NCBI GenBank assembly: GCA_016933115.1
Contig: JAFGBL010000066.1
Location: forward strand, 1-45,334
Length of the DNA stretch: 45,334 nt
Reading direction: 5' to 3'
Source of the DNA: Bacteroidales bacterium
Lineage (GTDB): Bacteria; Bacteroidota; Bacteroidia; Bacteroidales; JAADJA01
Below the pieces are notes generated by a model. The model ran no database searches, was not told the origin of the DNA, and worked only from the letters and a program-made list of their open reading frames with translations. The position numbers were made by a program, and so were the translations under genes. Below are positions 8,856 to 18,885 of this stretch, piece after piece (position 1 is the stretch's first letter; every line of letters starts with the position of its first letter).

Positions 8856-10136
8856 TTAATATGCAAACATTGGGAACTCCGCCATCATTTCATTTACCTG
8901 CTTTTTGATCTTTTGGAGTAAATCTTCATTGTCGATATCGGAAATGATCTGGTCAATATAATCCACGATTACCGGCATGTGTTCTTCCTTCATTCCCCTC
9001 GTGGTTATGGCAGGTGTTCCGATCCTTAAACCGGAGGTTTGGAATGGTGAACGGCTGTCGAACGGGACCATGTTCTTGTTTACGGTAATGTCGGCCAATA
9101 CCAGGGTATTTTCAACTTTTCTACCTGTAATCTCAGGGAATTTATTTCTCAGGTCGATAAGCATCAGGTGATTATCCGTACCGTCTGAAATTACATGGTA
9201 TCCTTTATCCATAAAGGCATTGGACATCACCTCGGCATTTTTCTTCACCTGCTTTATATATTCCCTATATTCGTTGGTCAATGCTTCGCCGAAAGCCACG
9301 GCTTTGGCTGCGATCACATGCTCCAGGGGGCCGCCCTGAATACCGGGGAAAACTCCTGAATCGAAAAGAGAGGACATTTTTCTGATTTCACCCTTGGGTG
9401 TTTTTTTGCCGAATGGATTATCGAAATCCTTACCCATCATAATAATACCTCCCCGTGGCCCCCGGAGAGTCTTATGTGTTGTAGATGTAACCACATGGCA
9501 ATATTTCAGTGGGTCGTTCAGCAATCCAACAGCAATCAGTCCAGCAGGGTGGGCAATATCGGCCATCAGCCAGGCACCTATTTTATCGGCGATTTCGCGC
9601 ATGCGTTTGTAATCCCAGTCGCGGGAATATGCCGAAGCACCTGCAAGGATCAGTTTGGGTTTTTCGCGTAGGGCAACTTCCTCCATTTTGTCATAGTCGA
9701 TGGTGCCGGTTTCTTCCTTCACTTCATAGGCAATGGGATTATACAGGATTCCCGAAGAATTTACAGGAGAACCGTGTGAAAGGTGACCCCCATGCGACAA
9801 ATCGAGTCCCATGAATTTATCACCCGGTTGGAGCAGTGTTAAAAAAACAGCCATATTGGCCTGTGCTCCTGAATGGGGCTGAACATTGGCCCATTCCGCC
9901 CCGAATAATTCTTTTAAACGGTCGATGGCCAGTTGTTCGGTTTCATCCACATGCTGGCAGCCACCATAATATCTCCTTCCGGGGTATCCTTCAGCGTATT
10001 TGTTGGTCATTACCGAACCCATGGCTTCAAGGACCTGGTCGCTCACAAAATTTTCGGATGCGATCAATTCGATACCCTCCATCTGGCGTTTGGTCTCCTT
10101 TTGAAGAATTTCAAAAACTAAAGAATCTCTTTTCAT
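8856..10136 (-). CDS. glyA: Serine hydroxymethyltransferase
   Basis: [49 protein letters not shown] (PLP lysine) and [15 protein letters not shown] motifs. Confidence 0.97.
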   Translation of the reverse strand: MKRDSLVFEILQKETKRQMEGIELIASENFVSDQVLEAMGSVMTNKYAEGYPGRRYYGGCQHVDETEQLAIDRLKELFGAEWANVQPHSGAQANMAVFLTLLQPGDKFMGLDLSHGGHLSHGSPVNSSGILYNPIAYEVKEETGTIDYDKMEEVALREKPKLILAGASAYSRDWDYKRMREIADKIGAWLMADIAHPAGLIAVGLLNDPLKYCHVVTSTTHKTLRGPRGGIIMMGKDFDNPFGKKTPKGEIRKMSSLFDSGVFPGIQGGPLEHVIAAKAVAFGEALTNEYREYIKQVKKNAEVMSNAFMDKGYHVISDGTDNHLMLIDLRNKFPEITGRKVENTLVLADITVNKNMVPFDSRSPFQTSGLRIGTPAITTRGMKEEHMPVIVDYIDQIISDIDNEDLLQKIKKQVNEMMAEFPMFAY

Positions 10137-10191
10137 GCTAAATATTTTTTATATATCTGATTTAATGCCTGTTTTTACAATGAACAAGCGG

Positions 10192-10199
10192 CAAAATTA
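10192..10199 (-). promoter_or_regulatory. Putative -7 box (TAATTTTG on the minus strand) for glyA
   Basis: CAAAATTA on the + strand is TAATTTTG on minus, matching TAnnTTTG, about 55 nt upstream of the glyA ATG. Confidence 0.35.
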
Positions 10200-10278
10200 T
10201 AAAATTATTTTAGCCGGCAGCTTTGAATAAAATATTTTTAAGAAATTCATGTTGTGCTATTACATACAGTATTTTTAA

Positions 10279-10286
10279 TATGTTTG
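10279..10286 (+). promoter_or_regulatory. Putative -7 box (TATGTTTG) immediately upstream of the M16 peptidase ATG
   Basis: Exact TAnnTTTG match ending 4 nt before the ATG at 10291. Confidence 0.4.
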
Positions 10287-10290
10287 CAAT

Positions 10291-11526
10291 ATGATAAATT
10301 TTGACAGGTTTCAACTCGATAACGGACTGAAGGTGATCGTGCACAAGGATGTCTCCACACCCATTGTTGCGGTGAATATCCTCTATGATGTGGGAGCGCG
10401 GGATGAAGATCCCGATAAAACAGGTTTTGCACACCTGTTCGAGCATCTCATGTTTGGCGGATCGGTAAATATCCCCAAATATGATACCCCTTTGGAGGAA
10501 GCGGGTGGAGAAAACAATGCGTTTACAAACAACGACATCACCAACTACTACCTGACCATTCCAAAGCAAAACCTTGAACTGGCCTTCTGGCTGGAATCGG
10601 ATCGTATGCTCGACCTTGCATTTTCGAAAAAAAGCCTGGAAGTGCAACGCCATGTTGTCATCGAGGAATTCAAACAATCGTATTTGAATCAACCTTATGG
10701 TGATGTTTGGCTGCTGCTCAGACCCCTGGCATACAGGGTTCATCCTTATCAGTGGCCTACCATTGGGAAAAAGATTGAGCATATTCAAAACGCAACTATT
10801 GAAGACGTCAGGGCATTTTACAGGAAATATTACAATCCAAACAACGCCATTTTAACGGTGTCGGGAAATGTCGACACAAAAGAGATCGAAATCCTTTCAA
10901 ACAAATGGTTCGGACCCATTCAACCCGGTGATGCCAACAACCGGAACTTACCCAAAGAACCGACGCAAACAGAAGAACGGATTTTGGAAGTCAAAAGGAA
11001 TGTACCGTTTGATTCGATTTACAAGACTTATCACATGTGCAAAAGAACGGATCATGCTTACCATGCAATTGATCTTCTATCGGATATCCTTAGCAATGGT
11101 GATTCTTCCAGGATGTACAGGAGCCTGGTCAAGGAAAAAAAATTATTCAGTGAATTCCATGCCTACATTACCGGCGACCTGGATGAAGGCCTTTTTGTAT
11201 TTACGGGCAAACTGGTAAAAGGTGTGAAAATAGCCGATGCTGATAATGCCATTAATGATGAAATTGAAAAGATCATCAGCAAGCCTATTCATGAAGAGGA
11301 ATTGAAGAAGGTGAAAAATAAAATCGAATCTTCCCTTGAATTTTCAGAGATCGGTGTTCTGAACAAAGCGATCAACCTTACTTATGCTGAATTGCTGGGT
11401 AATGCTGATTTGGTCAACCATGAGAAAGAACTATACCAGGCAGTTACCGTTGAAGAAATGTTGACAACTGCCCGCGAACTTTTCAGGAAAACAAACTGTA
11501 CAAACCTTTACTATTATGCGAATTGA
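10291..11526 (+). CDS. M16 family zinc metallopeptidase (catalytic-type subunit)
   Basis: DNGLKVIVHKD; active-site HLFEHLMF (HxxEH) and downstream E in the M16 context. Confidence 0.92.
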   Translation: MINFDRFQLDNGLKVIVHKDVSTPIVAVNILYDVGARDEDPDKTGFAHLFEHLMFGGSVNIPKYDTPLEEAGGENNAFTNNDITNYYLTIPKQNLELAFWLESDRMLDLAFSKKSLEVQRHVVIEEFKQSYLNQPYGDVWLLLRPLAYRVHPYQWPTIGKKIEHIQNATIEDVRAFYRKYYNPNNAILTVSGNVDTKEIEILSNKWFGPIQPGDANNRNLPKEPTQTEERILEVKRNVPFDSIYKTYHMCKRTDHAYHAIDLLSDILSNGDSSRMYRSLVKEKKLFSEFHAYITGDLDEGLFVFTGKLVKGVKIADADNAINDEIEKIISKPIHEEELKKVKNKIESSLEFSEIGVLNKAINLTYAELLGNADLVNHEKELYQAVTVEEMLTTARELFRKTNCTNLYYYAN

Positions 11527-12811
11527 CATGACCGGATTAAACAGGAAAATAGCACCAAAAACCGGATTTGTAGATAACATCAGTTTTATCGATCCTGAAA
11601 AAGCCGAATTAAATAATGGAATTCCGGTTTATATATTCAATTCGGAAGAGCAGGACCTGGTGAAGATCGAATTTTTATTCCGTGCGGGATCCTGGTACCA
11701 GGAAAAACCACTGGTCGCACGGATCACCAATAAAATGCTGAAGGAAGGAACAAGACATTTTACTTCGCATGAAATTGCCGAAAAAATTGACTATTATGGT
11801 GCTCACCTCAACATGTCCACCGACAAAGATATGGGATATGTCTCACTTTATACCCTAAACAAGCATTTGGAACCCACTTTGGAAATCCTGGCTGAAGTGA
11901 TCAAACATCCGGTTTTCCCTGAAAATGAATTCAACAGGATCATCCAAAACAGGAAACAAAAATTTATTGTAAGCAATGAAAAGGTGAGGTTCATAGCCAA
12001 GCGTAAATTTGATGAACTCATTTTCGGTTCACAAAATCCTTACGGTAAAACTTACGAGGTTGAGGACTTTGATAAACTCAATACAGCCGATTTAGCCGAA
12101 TTTCATCGCCTTCATTACCGGCTTTCGGATTGCAGGGTGTTGGTGTCGGGTAAGGTTATGAACCGTCACGTCGATCTGCTCAATAAATTTTTTAACGGAG
12201 AGCCAGTTGGTAATTCTGACAATCATGCTGAACCTGCTGATAATACTATTTCTTCAAACAACCGCATGTTCCATATCGTTAAAAATGATGCCCTGCAATC
12301 AGCGATCAGGATGGGTAAAGTTATGTTCAATAAAACCCACCCCGACTATACCAAACTCAAGATATTAAATACAGTTTTGGGCGGCTATTTCGGCTCGCGG
12401 CTGATGACCAACATCCGCGAAGAAAAGGGATACACTTATGGGATTGGTTCGGCATTGGTCTCACTGCATCATTCAGGATACTTTTTCATTGCTTCCGAAG
12501 TTGGAGCTGATGTTACACAGGATGCTTCCAATGAAATTTACCATGAAATCAGAAAGCTGCAGGAAGAAAAAATCCCGGAAAAGGAACTTGACCTGGTGAG
12601 GAATTACATGTTGGGCGCAATCCTGAGGAATCTCGACGGGGCATTTGCACGTTCGGATAATTTTAAGGAAATCCTCGAATATGGGTTGAATTATAGTTAT
12701 TATAAAAATTTTATTGAAGTCATTAGAAGTATTACCGCCGCTGAATTGCGCGACCTGGCTCAAAAATATCTTGACAGGGAATCATTGTACGAGCTTCGGG
12801 TTGGTAAGTGA
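11516..12811 (+). CDS. M16 family peptidase-like protein, HxxEH-lacking partner
   Basis: M16 fold with SRLMTNIREEKGYTYGIGS (R/Y motif) but no HxxEH; overlaps the upstream M16 gene. Alternative ATG at 11528. Confidence 0.88.
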   Translation: MRIDMTGLNRKIAPKTGFVDNISFIDPEKAELNNGIPVYIFNSEEQDLVKIEFLFRAGSWYQEKPLVARITNKMLKEGTRHFTSHEIAEKIDYYGAHLNMSTDKDMGYVSLYTLNKHLEPTLEILAEVIKHPVFPENEFNRIIQNRKQKFIVSNEKVRFIAKRKFDELIFGSQNPYGKTYEVEDFDKLNTADLAEFHRLHYRLSDCRVLVSGKVMNRHVDLLNKFFNGEPVGNSDNHAEPADNTISSNNRMFHIVKNDALQSAIRMGKVMFNKTHPDYTKLKILNTVLGGYFGSRLMTNIREEKGYTYGIGSALVSLHHSGYFFIASEVGADVTQDASNEIYHEIRKLQEEKIPEKELDLVRNYMLGAILRNLDGAFARSDNFKEILEYGLNYSYYKNFIEVIRSITAAELRDLAQKYLDRESLYELRVGK

Positions 12812-12869
12812 TACATGAAAAAAGGCTATTGTTCGTTATAAATATCTGGTGAGAAACTATAAACATCTC

Positions 12870-14087
12870 ATGAGAATTTCCAAAAGAAAATATCCTATGA
12901 TCAAGATTCACAATCATGGTCTGATCCTTTTGATAATATTGATGACTTTCAAACTGCAGCCTGGATTAACCCAGGTTGATGCCGGAGAGGACATCACCAT
13001 CAGTGCCGGTCTTCCTGTTAGCCTTAATGGGATATATGAAGGGCTTTTCGGGATACCGGTTTCCGCACAGGATGATTATTTTGTCGGACCTTTTCAGATC
13101 GGATTTTCATTTTCTTATTTTGAAGAAAATTTTACCTTATTTGCTATCGGACCAAATGGGTTACTTAGTTTTGAAGTTCCTGATATTATTGGATTCAGTC
13201 ATTGGGATCCGGCCACCATTCCAACACCTGAATACCCCAAAACCATCATGGGTCCTTACCAGGACCTGTTCAGCAGGCCGGTAGCAGAGCATAGCCAGTA
13301 TATTTATTACGCCACAACAGGTTCGGAGCCGAACCGCAAGTTGATCGTCGGTTGGTGTGAAGCGCCCATGTACTCATGCGAAGATGAAAAAGCAACCTTT
13401 CAAATAGTCCTGAACGAATCGGACAGCTCTATCATGAACCACATCATTGCAAAGCCGGCTTGTGAGACCAATGTTGGCAACCGTGCTACCCAGGGTTTAA
13501 ATTTTGATGATAATACGGGTATTGCCGTCGACCAGCGAAACAGTACTTCGTGGACAGCTTTTGGCGAAACATGGATCTACAGACAGGACAATTACGGTTC
13601 GTATGAGATCGAACAAATAGATTTTCAGCCTGAAGTGATCGTTCCACAGGGCAAACTCGACTGGGCATGGTATAAGGACAGCCCTGGCGGTGAATTGATC
13701 AGCAGCAGCCGGTCGACGGTGGTTCACCCGATGGAGAGCACCCGGTATTATGTTGAGATAACCTGCTGCGGTGGCGTTAAATATGTAGATGATATTTACG
13801 TTAAGGTAATTCCGGTTCCCAATGCCTTTAACCCGAATAGCCAAGTTGAAAAAAACCGCGAATTCAAATTTTTTACTGACAATACCGACCTGGTTTCAAA
13901 TTTCAGGATGTACATCTATAATCGCTGGGGACAACAGGTATTTGAAACTTTCGACATGACCGAGGGATGGAATGGTGAATCGAGCGGAAAACCGTGCAAT
14001 CCGGGCGTTTACGTGTGGATTGTTTACTTCCGGGGTCCTGACGGAGAAGAAGTTGCCAATAAAGGGACCGTGACCCTGCTGAGATAA
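12870..14087 (+). CDS. Secreted protein with gliding-motility-associated (T9SS type-B) C-terminal sorting domain
   Basis: Signal-peptide-like N-terminus; C-terminal PNAFNPNSQ..NREFKFF..FRMYIYNRWGQQVFET..MTEGWNGE..GKPCNPGVYVWIV matches the type-B CTD pattern. Start could also be 12897. Confidence 0.88.
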   Translation: MRISKRKYPMIKIHNHGLILLIILMTFKLQPGLTQVDAGEDITISAGLPVSLNGIYEGLFGIPVSAQDDYFVGPFQIGFSFSYFEENFTLFAIGPNGLLSFEVPDIIGFSHWDPATIPTPEYPKTIMGPYQDLFSRPVAEHSQYIYYATTGSEPNRKLIVGWCEAPMYSCEDEKATFQIVLNESDSSIMNHIIAKPACETNVGNRATQGLNFDDNTGIAVDQRNSTSWTAFGETWIYRQDNYGSYEIEQIDFQPEVIVPQGKLDWAWYKDSPGGELISSSRSTVVHPMESTRYYVEITCCGGVKYVDDIYVKVIPVPNAFNPNSQVEKNREFKFFTDNTDLVSNFRMYIYNRWGQQVFETFDMTEGWNGESSGKPCNPGVYVWIVYFRGPDGEEVANKGTVTLLR

Positions 14088-14092
14088 AAAAA

Positions 14093-14111
14093 GGCCTCAT
14101 TTTGTGAGGCC
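14093..14111. terminator. Bidirectional terminator hairpin
   Basis: aaaaaaaggcctcattttgtgaggcccttcattt: 7-bp stem ggcctca/tgaggcc between convergent genes. Confidence 0.6.
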
Positions 14112-14123
14112 CTTCATTTATAA

Positions 14124-14648
14124 TTATGGGGTAGATTTTGTAATTTTTAACTTGGCTTTTACCAAATCCATTATGTCATCACTTGGTTTGGCATACAAAA
14201 GCAATCCCTCCGTACTGTTAAAAATATAAGTATAACCGCTTTCTTTTGCCACATCTTCTACGGCTTTCTTAGCCATCTCAATGATCGGACTGGTGAGTTC
14301 AGCCTCCTTGCTTTGTAAATCCTGAGTTGCCTGCGTTTCAAAAGCATCCAAACGTTCCCTCAGGTCATTGATTTCTGCTTCTTTGGTTTGACGAATGATA
14401 GCGGACATTCCTTCGGCATTGGCCTGGTAATCCATGAACTTGTTCTCCAATTCGGTTTGCATGGCTGCATACTGTTCCTGAACCGATTTGTTATAATCAT
14501 CGAAAACCTTTTTTACCGAATCCAGTCCCGGCATCATGCTGTATAATTTTGCAAAATCAATATGTCCGAACTTGTTGCCACCCTGGGCGAAGCTATTTGA
14601 ACCCGAAAAAAGAAGAATAACAAATAAAATTGTGAATAATTTTTTCAT
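14124..14648 (-). CDS. OmpH/Skp family periplasmic chaperone
   Basis: Signal peptide MKKLFTILFVILLFSGSNSFAQ; GHIDFAKLYSMMPG...coiled coil...KEAELTSPIIEMAKKAVEDVAKESGYTYIFN. Start corrected from the ORF call (14687) to MKKLFT. Confidence 0.88.
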   Translation of the reverse strand: MKKLFTILFVILLFSGSNSFAQGGNKFGHIDFAKLYSMMPGLDSVKKVFDDYNKSVQEQYAAMQTELENKFMDYQANAEGMSAIIRQTKEAEINDLRERLDAFETQATQDLQSKEAELTSPIIEMAKKAVEDVAKESGYTYIFNSTEGLLLYAKPSDDIMDLVKAKLKITKSTP

Positions 14649-14684
14649 TTCTGTTTGTTGTTTATTACTTTGTAAAACGAGGCG

Positions 14685-14692
14685 CAAATGTA
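14685..14692 (-). promoter_or_regulatory. Putative -7 box (TACATTTG on minus) for the downstream OmpH gene
   Basis: CAAATGTA on the + strand; matches TAnnTTTG, about 37 nt upstream of the ATG at 14648. Confidence 0.35.
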
Positions 14693-14734
14693 TGAATTTA
14701 ATTGAAATGCCAATAAATATTTTCTCTCAGAAAA

Positions 14735-15391
14735 CTATTTTTTCTCTCCCTTTTTTACCGGCCCCGGTGATGAACTTCCGGGCCTTGTGGGCGGTTGTTG
14801 CTGATTGCGTTGTTCCTGAGGATTCTGTTCAGCCGGCTGGTAATCTTTGTGCACCCGGTCTTCTTTCCGCACGGTTCCCAGCAGGGCGCCTACATTATCC
14901 AATACATCATCGCTGATATCGAATTTTGAATTGACAAATAAAAGTGTGAGGCTGCCGGCTTTGTCAAAGACAAAAGCGTAATTTTTTTCTGTGGCAATCT
15001 CTTCGATGGCATTGTAAATCTTTTCCTGAATGGGTTTTACCAACTCTTCCCGCTTCAGGAATAAATCCCCATCAACGCCGAAACGTTGCCTTTGCAGATT
15101 CCTGGCTTCTTCCTCCATTTGATGTATCTCTTCCAATCGCTTGTTTTTCACATCTTCAGGCATCAATACGGCTTCGGCCTGGTAAGTTTTATATTTCCGA
15201 TCAATTTCCTGGTACTTTTCTTCGATTTCTTCCTGGTACGATTTGGATAACTCATCCAGTTGATTCTGTGCATCCTTATATTCGGGGATATTATCGAGAA
15301 TATATTCTGAATCGACGTAAGCATATTTCTGGCTGAAAAGCATCATGCCTGTGAACAGAAAGCAGCTTGTGATCAAGATTTTGAGTTTCAT
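14735..15391 (-). CDS. OmpH/Skp family protein with long Q/P-rich C-terminal tail
   Basis: Signal peptide; YVDSEYILDNIPEYKDAQNQLDELSK coiled-coil Skp pattern; tail QPAEQNPQEQRNQQQPPTRPGSSSPGPVKKGEKK. Confidence 0.88.
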   Translation of the reverse strand: MKLKILITSCFLFTGMMLFSQKYAYVDSEYILDNIPEYKDAQNQLDELSKSYQEEIEEKYQEIDRKYKTYQAEAVLMPEDVKNKRLEEIHQMEEEARNLQRQRFGVDGDLFLKREELVKPIQEKIYNAIEEIATEKNYAFVFDKAGSLTLLFVNSKFDISDDVLDNVGALLGTVRKEDRVHKDYQPAEQNPQEQRNQQQPPTRPGSSSPGPVKKGEKK

Positions 15392-15486
15392 TTTTACCTC
15401 TTTAAATTTATTTAAAATTAATTCGGACCTATTTAAACAAACGATACAATGGCTGATTCCTTATTTATGCCATTAAATTATTTTCA

Positions 15487-18123
15487 CTAATCAATTGACT
15501 GATTGATCGAAAAGTGGAATTGGCCTTTGTTGGCATCCGGCAAACCGGGAACATCGTTAAATCCATAACCCCAGTCGAGACCAAGAATACCGAACATGGG
15601 TAAATATACCCTAACTCCAAAACCTGCAGCTTTATAAACATTAAACGGATTAAATTCATCAAACTTCAACCAGGAATTACCCGCTTCCAGGAATGTTGCA
15701 ACGAAAATGGTGGCATTTGGATTAAGCGACAATGGATACCTGAGTTCCAGGGTATATTTATTGTAAATAGTTCCACCGGTATTTCTGCTTCTCCAGTAAT
15801 TGGGTGTAAGGGTTTCATTTCCGTATCCACGCATCCCTATAATTTCCCTTCCATCCAGGTTGTTGTATCCTGATAACCCGTCACCGCCAAGGTAGTATCT
15901 TTCAAATGGTGTAACCCCAAGACTGGAATTATAATCTCCTAAAAATCCGAATTTCGCCCTGGCCATCAACACCACTTTATTGCTTTTTTCAAGTGGCGTA
16001 AAATAAGCCGCCTGTATTCCCCATTTATGGTATTCGATCCATTTATATTTTTCATTGTCCGAAAGGTTTGAATAATCCCTATCGGAAAAAGATGAATAGG
16101 GCGGTGTGAGATCCAAAGAGACGGAAACCAGCGAACCGGATCGCGGATAGATGGGGAAGTCTATTGAATTTCTCGATAAAGTTATATTCCAGCTAAAATT
16201 ATTGTAATAACCGGTTCCTGTTCCAAAGGTGAAGATCTGGGTATAATTATCAAGGTCGTAACGCTGGAAATTGGCAGCAACATATAACTGGAAATAATCA
16301 TCGGGCCAGGTAAGTCTTTTTCCCAAACCAACAGTTATTCCATTGATGACAAACGATTGCCGGTCAGGGTCGTCTTTTTTCACACCGTTGGAATACAGGG
16401 AATGATAATAACTTACGCTTAAAGAAGTGGGTTTTTTACCACCGAGCCAGGGTTCGGTAAAACTGGCCGAATAGCTGATATATCCGCGCCCATAGGATTG
16501 AACCCTCAGGCTTAATTTCTGTCCGTCGCCGGTGGGAACCGGGTTCCAGTATTTAAAATTGGTTATATTGCGCAGTGAAAAATTATTGAATGACACACCC
16601 AGTGTTCCAATCACCCTGCCGTATCCCCAGCCTCCTGAAAGTTCAATCTGGTCGGAAGAAGTTTCTTCTACCTGGTATTCGATATCTACCGTTCCTTCAG
16701 CGGGATTGGGTTGAACATCCGGTGTAATGGTTTCGGGATTGAAATACCTCAACTGTGCAAGTTCCCTCGTAGTACGGATAATATCGGACCGGGAGAACAA
16801 CTGACCTGGCCGGGTCCTCAATTCACGGATAATGACGTGGTCGTTGGTTCTTGTATTGCCTTTTACAGAAACATTGCTGATGGTTGCCTGTTTGCCTTCA
16901 TAAATGCGTATTTCCAGATCAATGGAATCATTCTCTACCCGCACTTCTACCGGATTTGCCTGGAAAAACAGGTATCCTTCGTTCATATACAGTGAACTCA
17001 CATCATCTTCCGATTGGTTGAATGTGAGATTGGAATTCAGAAGCTCCCAGTTGTAAACATCTCCCTTTTTAATCCTCAATACCCGGGTCAGGAATTCATC
17101 GGTATATTTCGTATTACCCACCCAGGAAATATCCCCGAAATAATATCGGTCGCCTTCATAAATATTCAGATCGATCCCCACGGTTTTATCTGGATTCCTG
17201 TAAATGGAATCACTTACGATTTTAGCATCCCGGTAACCATTCGCATTATATTTGTTTATGAGGTTAACCAGGTCTTCATCATATTTATCCTTGATATACT
17301 TGGAGGATTTGAAAATCCTCAATTTGATATTCTCGTTTATATAATCGCGCGTTCCTTCCACCATATCGTCAAAACGAAAAGTTACGGCATTTTTCACCAG
17401 GCCAAAAATCAGTTTCTCCAGGTTATTAAATGGCTGTAAGGATCCTTTTTCCTTGGTTTCCTTCAGAAACTTTTTAACCTTTTGGTCATCAAATGTCTCG
17501 TTTCCATGAACATTGATCGACTGGATTTTTACCCGTTCGTTCTTTTTAATGTCGATCACCAGCCGAACATGGTTGGTTCGTAAGCTATCGGTAACCTGGT
17601 CAATTTTAATTTCGGCGTCAAGATAACCTTTGTCGTTATAATAGTTATAAATTTTATTTTGGGTTCGAATTAAAAGGTTATCGGTCACAACATCACCGCT
17701 CGACAGCTTAATTTCGTCACGGATATTGTCCGCCTCCGATTTTTTGATACCTGTAAATGTAAAGGATGACATCCGGGGCCTTTCGGCAAGGTCAATGTTG
17801 AGAAAAATGAGATTATCCTGAACACCGGTTGCCGTGATCTTTACATTTTCAAAAAGCCCCTGGTTCCAAAGATTTTTAATAGACCTGGAAATTTCTTCAC
17901 CCGGAACGCTGATAATATCACCCACCGATAAACCGGAAAGTGTTATTAAAACACTGTTGTCGAGGTATTTTACGCCGGTGACGGTAATCCCTCCGATTTC
18001 GTACTTCTTAGGATTTGTATAATCGAGTTCAAGTTCCTCACCCAGGTCAATTTGTCCTTGTGCCCGGAAAGCAAACAATCCGGTCATTAAAACTCCTATT
18101 AAAGCTATATACCTTATCTTCAT
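15487..18123 (-). CDS. bamA: Outer membrane protein assembly factor BamA
   Basis: 878 aa; multiple POTRA repeats (VTGVKYLDNSVLITLSGLSVGD, VKGNTRTNDHVIIRELRTRPGQLFSRSDI) and Omp85 barrel (YLGGDGLSGY, LRYPLSLNPNATIFVATFLEAGNSW). Confidence 0.95.
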   Translation of the reverse strand: MKIRYIALIGVLMTGLFAFRAQGQIDLGEELELDYTNPKKYEIGGITVTGVKYLDNSVLITLSGLSVGDIISVPGEEISRSIKNLWNQGLFENVKITATGVQDNLIFLNIDLAERPRMSSFTFTGIKKSEADNIRDEIKLSSGDVVTDNLLIRTQNKIYNYYNDKGYLDAEIKIDQVTDSLRTNHVRLVIDIKKNERVKIQSINVHGNETFDDQKVKKFLKETKEKGSLQPFNNLEKLIFGLVKNAVTFRFDDMVEGTRDYINENIKLRIFKSSKYIKDKYDEDLVNLINKYNANGYRDAKIVSDSIYRNPDKTVGIDLNIYEGDRYYFGDISWVGNTKYTDEFLTRVLRIKKGDVYNWELLNSNLTFNQSEDDVSSLYMNEGYLFFQANPVEVRVENDSIDLEIRIYEGKQATISNVSVKGNTRTNDHVIIRELRTRPGQLFSRSDIIRTTRELAQLRYFNPETITPDVQPNPAEGTVDIEYQVEETSSDQIELSGGWGYGRVIGTLGVSFNNFSLRNITNFKYWNPVPTGDGQKLSLRVQSYGRGYISYSASFTEPWLGGKKPTSLSVSYYHSLYSNGVKKDDPDRQSFVINGITVGLGKRLTWPDDYFQLYVAANFQRYDLDNYTQIFTFGTGTGYYNNFSWNITLSRNSIDFPIYPRSGSLVSVSLDLTPPYSSFSDRDYSNLSDNEKYKWIEYHKWGIQAAYFTPLEKSNKVVLMARAKFGFLGDYNSSLGVTPFERYYLGGDGLSGYNNLDGREIIGMRGYGNETLTPNYWRSRNTGGTIYNKYTLELRYPLSLNPNATIFVATFLEAGNSWLKFDEFNPFNVYKAAGFGVRVYLPMFGILGLDWGYGFNDVPGLPDANKGQFHFSINQSID

Positions 18124-18866
18124 CTGATAACCTGTTCACTCGTTTTACCAAATCTTCTTTCTCTTTTCTGAAAATCAACAATTGCTTCGTAAAGGTCTTC
18201 TTTCCTGAAATCGGGCCATAGCTTGGGTGTAAAATATAATTCGGAATAAGCGATTTGCCAAAGTAAATAATTGCTGATCCTGTACTCGCCGCTTGTTCTG
18301 ATCAATAATTCAGGATCAGGGAAATTGCGGGTAATAAGGTACGACTCAAACAATTTTTGGTCAATGGTATTTGGGTCCAGTTTATTTTCGTTTACAGCCA
18401 GGGCAATTTTCCGTGCAGCCTGTGTGATTTCCCACCTCGAGCTGTAGCTCAAAGCCAGGATCATCGACATTCTTTTATGATCACTGGTTTCCTTTATTGC
18501 ATCATTCAGTTCCCTGTAGGTCACATCGGGCAATGAATCCAGGTCGCCAATGGCAAGCAGTCGGATGTCATTATCATGAAGTGTTTTGGTTTCTCTATGG
18601 ATCGTTTTTACCAGAAGTTTCATTAAAGCATTGACCTCCGACTGCGGACGGTTCCAGTTTTCGGTTGAAAAGGCATATAACGTTAGAAAACGGATACCGA
18701 TTTCAGCAGCTGCTTCTGCGGTTTCACGAACCGCCTTCACGCCATGGCTGTGGCCGAAAGTTCTCAGCTTTCCACGTTGTTTTGCCCACCTGCCGTTACC
18801 GTCCATTATGATAGCAATGTGCTTGGGGAGCCGATCCAGATCTATTTTATCCTTCCAGGTGGTCAT
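18120..18866 (-). CDS. uppS: Isoprenyl transferase (undecaprenyl diphosphate synthase)
   Basis: HIAIIMDGNGRWAKQRG, LTLYAFSTENW, PELLIRTSGEYRISNYLLWQIAYSEL; 4-nt overlap with bamA. Confidence 0.96.
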   Translation of the reverse strand: MTTWKDKIDLDRLPKHIAIIMDGNGRWAKQRGKLRTFGHSHGVKAVRETAEAAAEIGIRFLTLYAFSTENWNRPQSEVNALMKLLVKTIHRETKTLHDNDIRLLAIGDLDSLPDVTYRELNDAIKETSDHKRMSMILALSYSSRWEITQAARKIALAVNENKLDPNTIDQKLFESYLITRNFPDPELLIRTSGEYRISNYLLWQIAYSELYFTPKLWPDFRKEDLYEAIVDFQKRERRFGKTSEQVIR

Positions 18867-18885
18867 TCCTTATTCCGATCATATT

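Noticed and set aside
10210-10788. 192-aa minus-strand ORF opposite the M16 peptidase start
   Set aside because: Overlaps the HxxEH-encoding region of a clear M16 gene; no motif; composition consistent with a shadow ORF.
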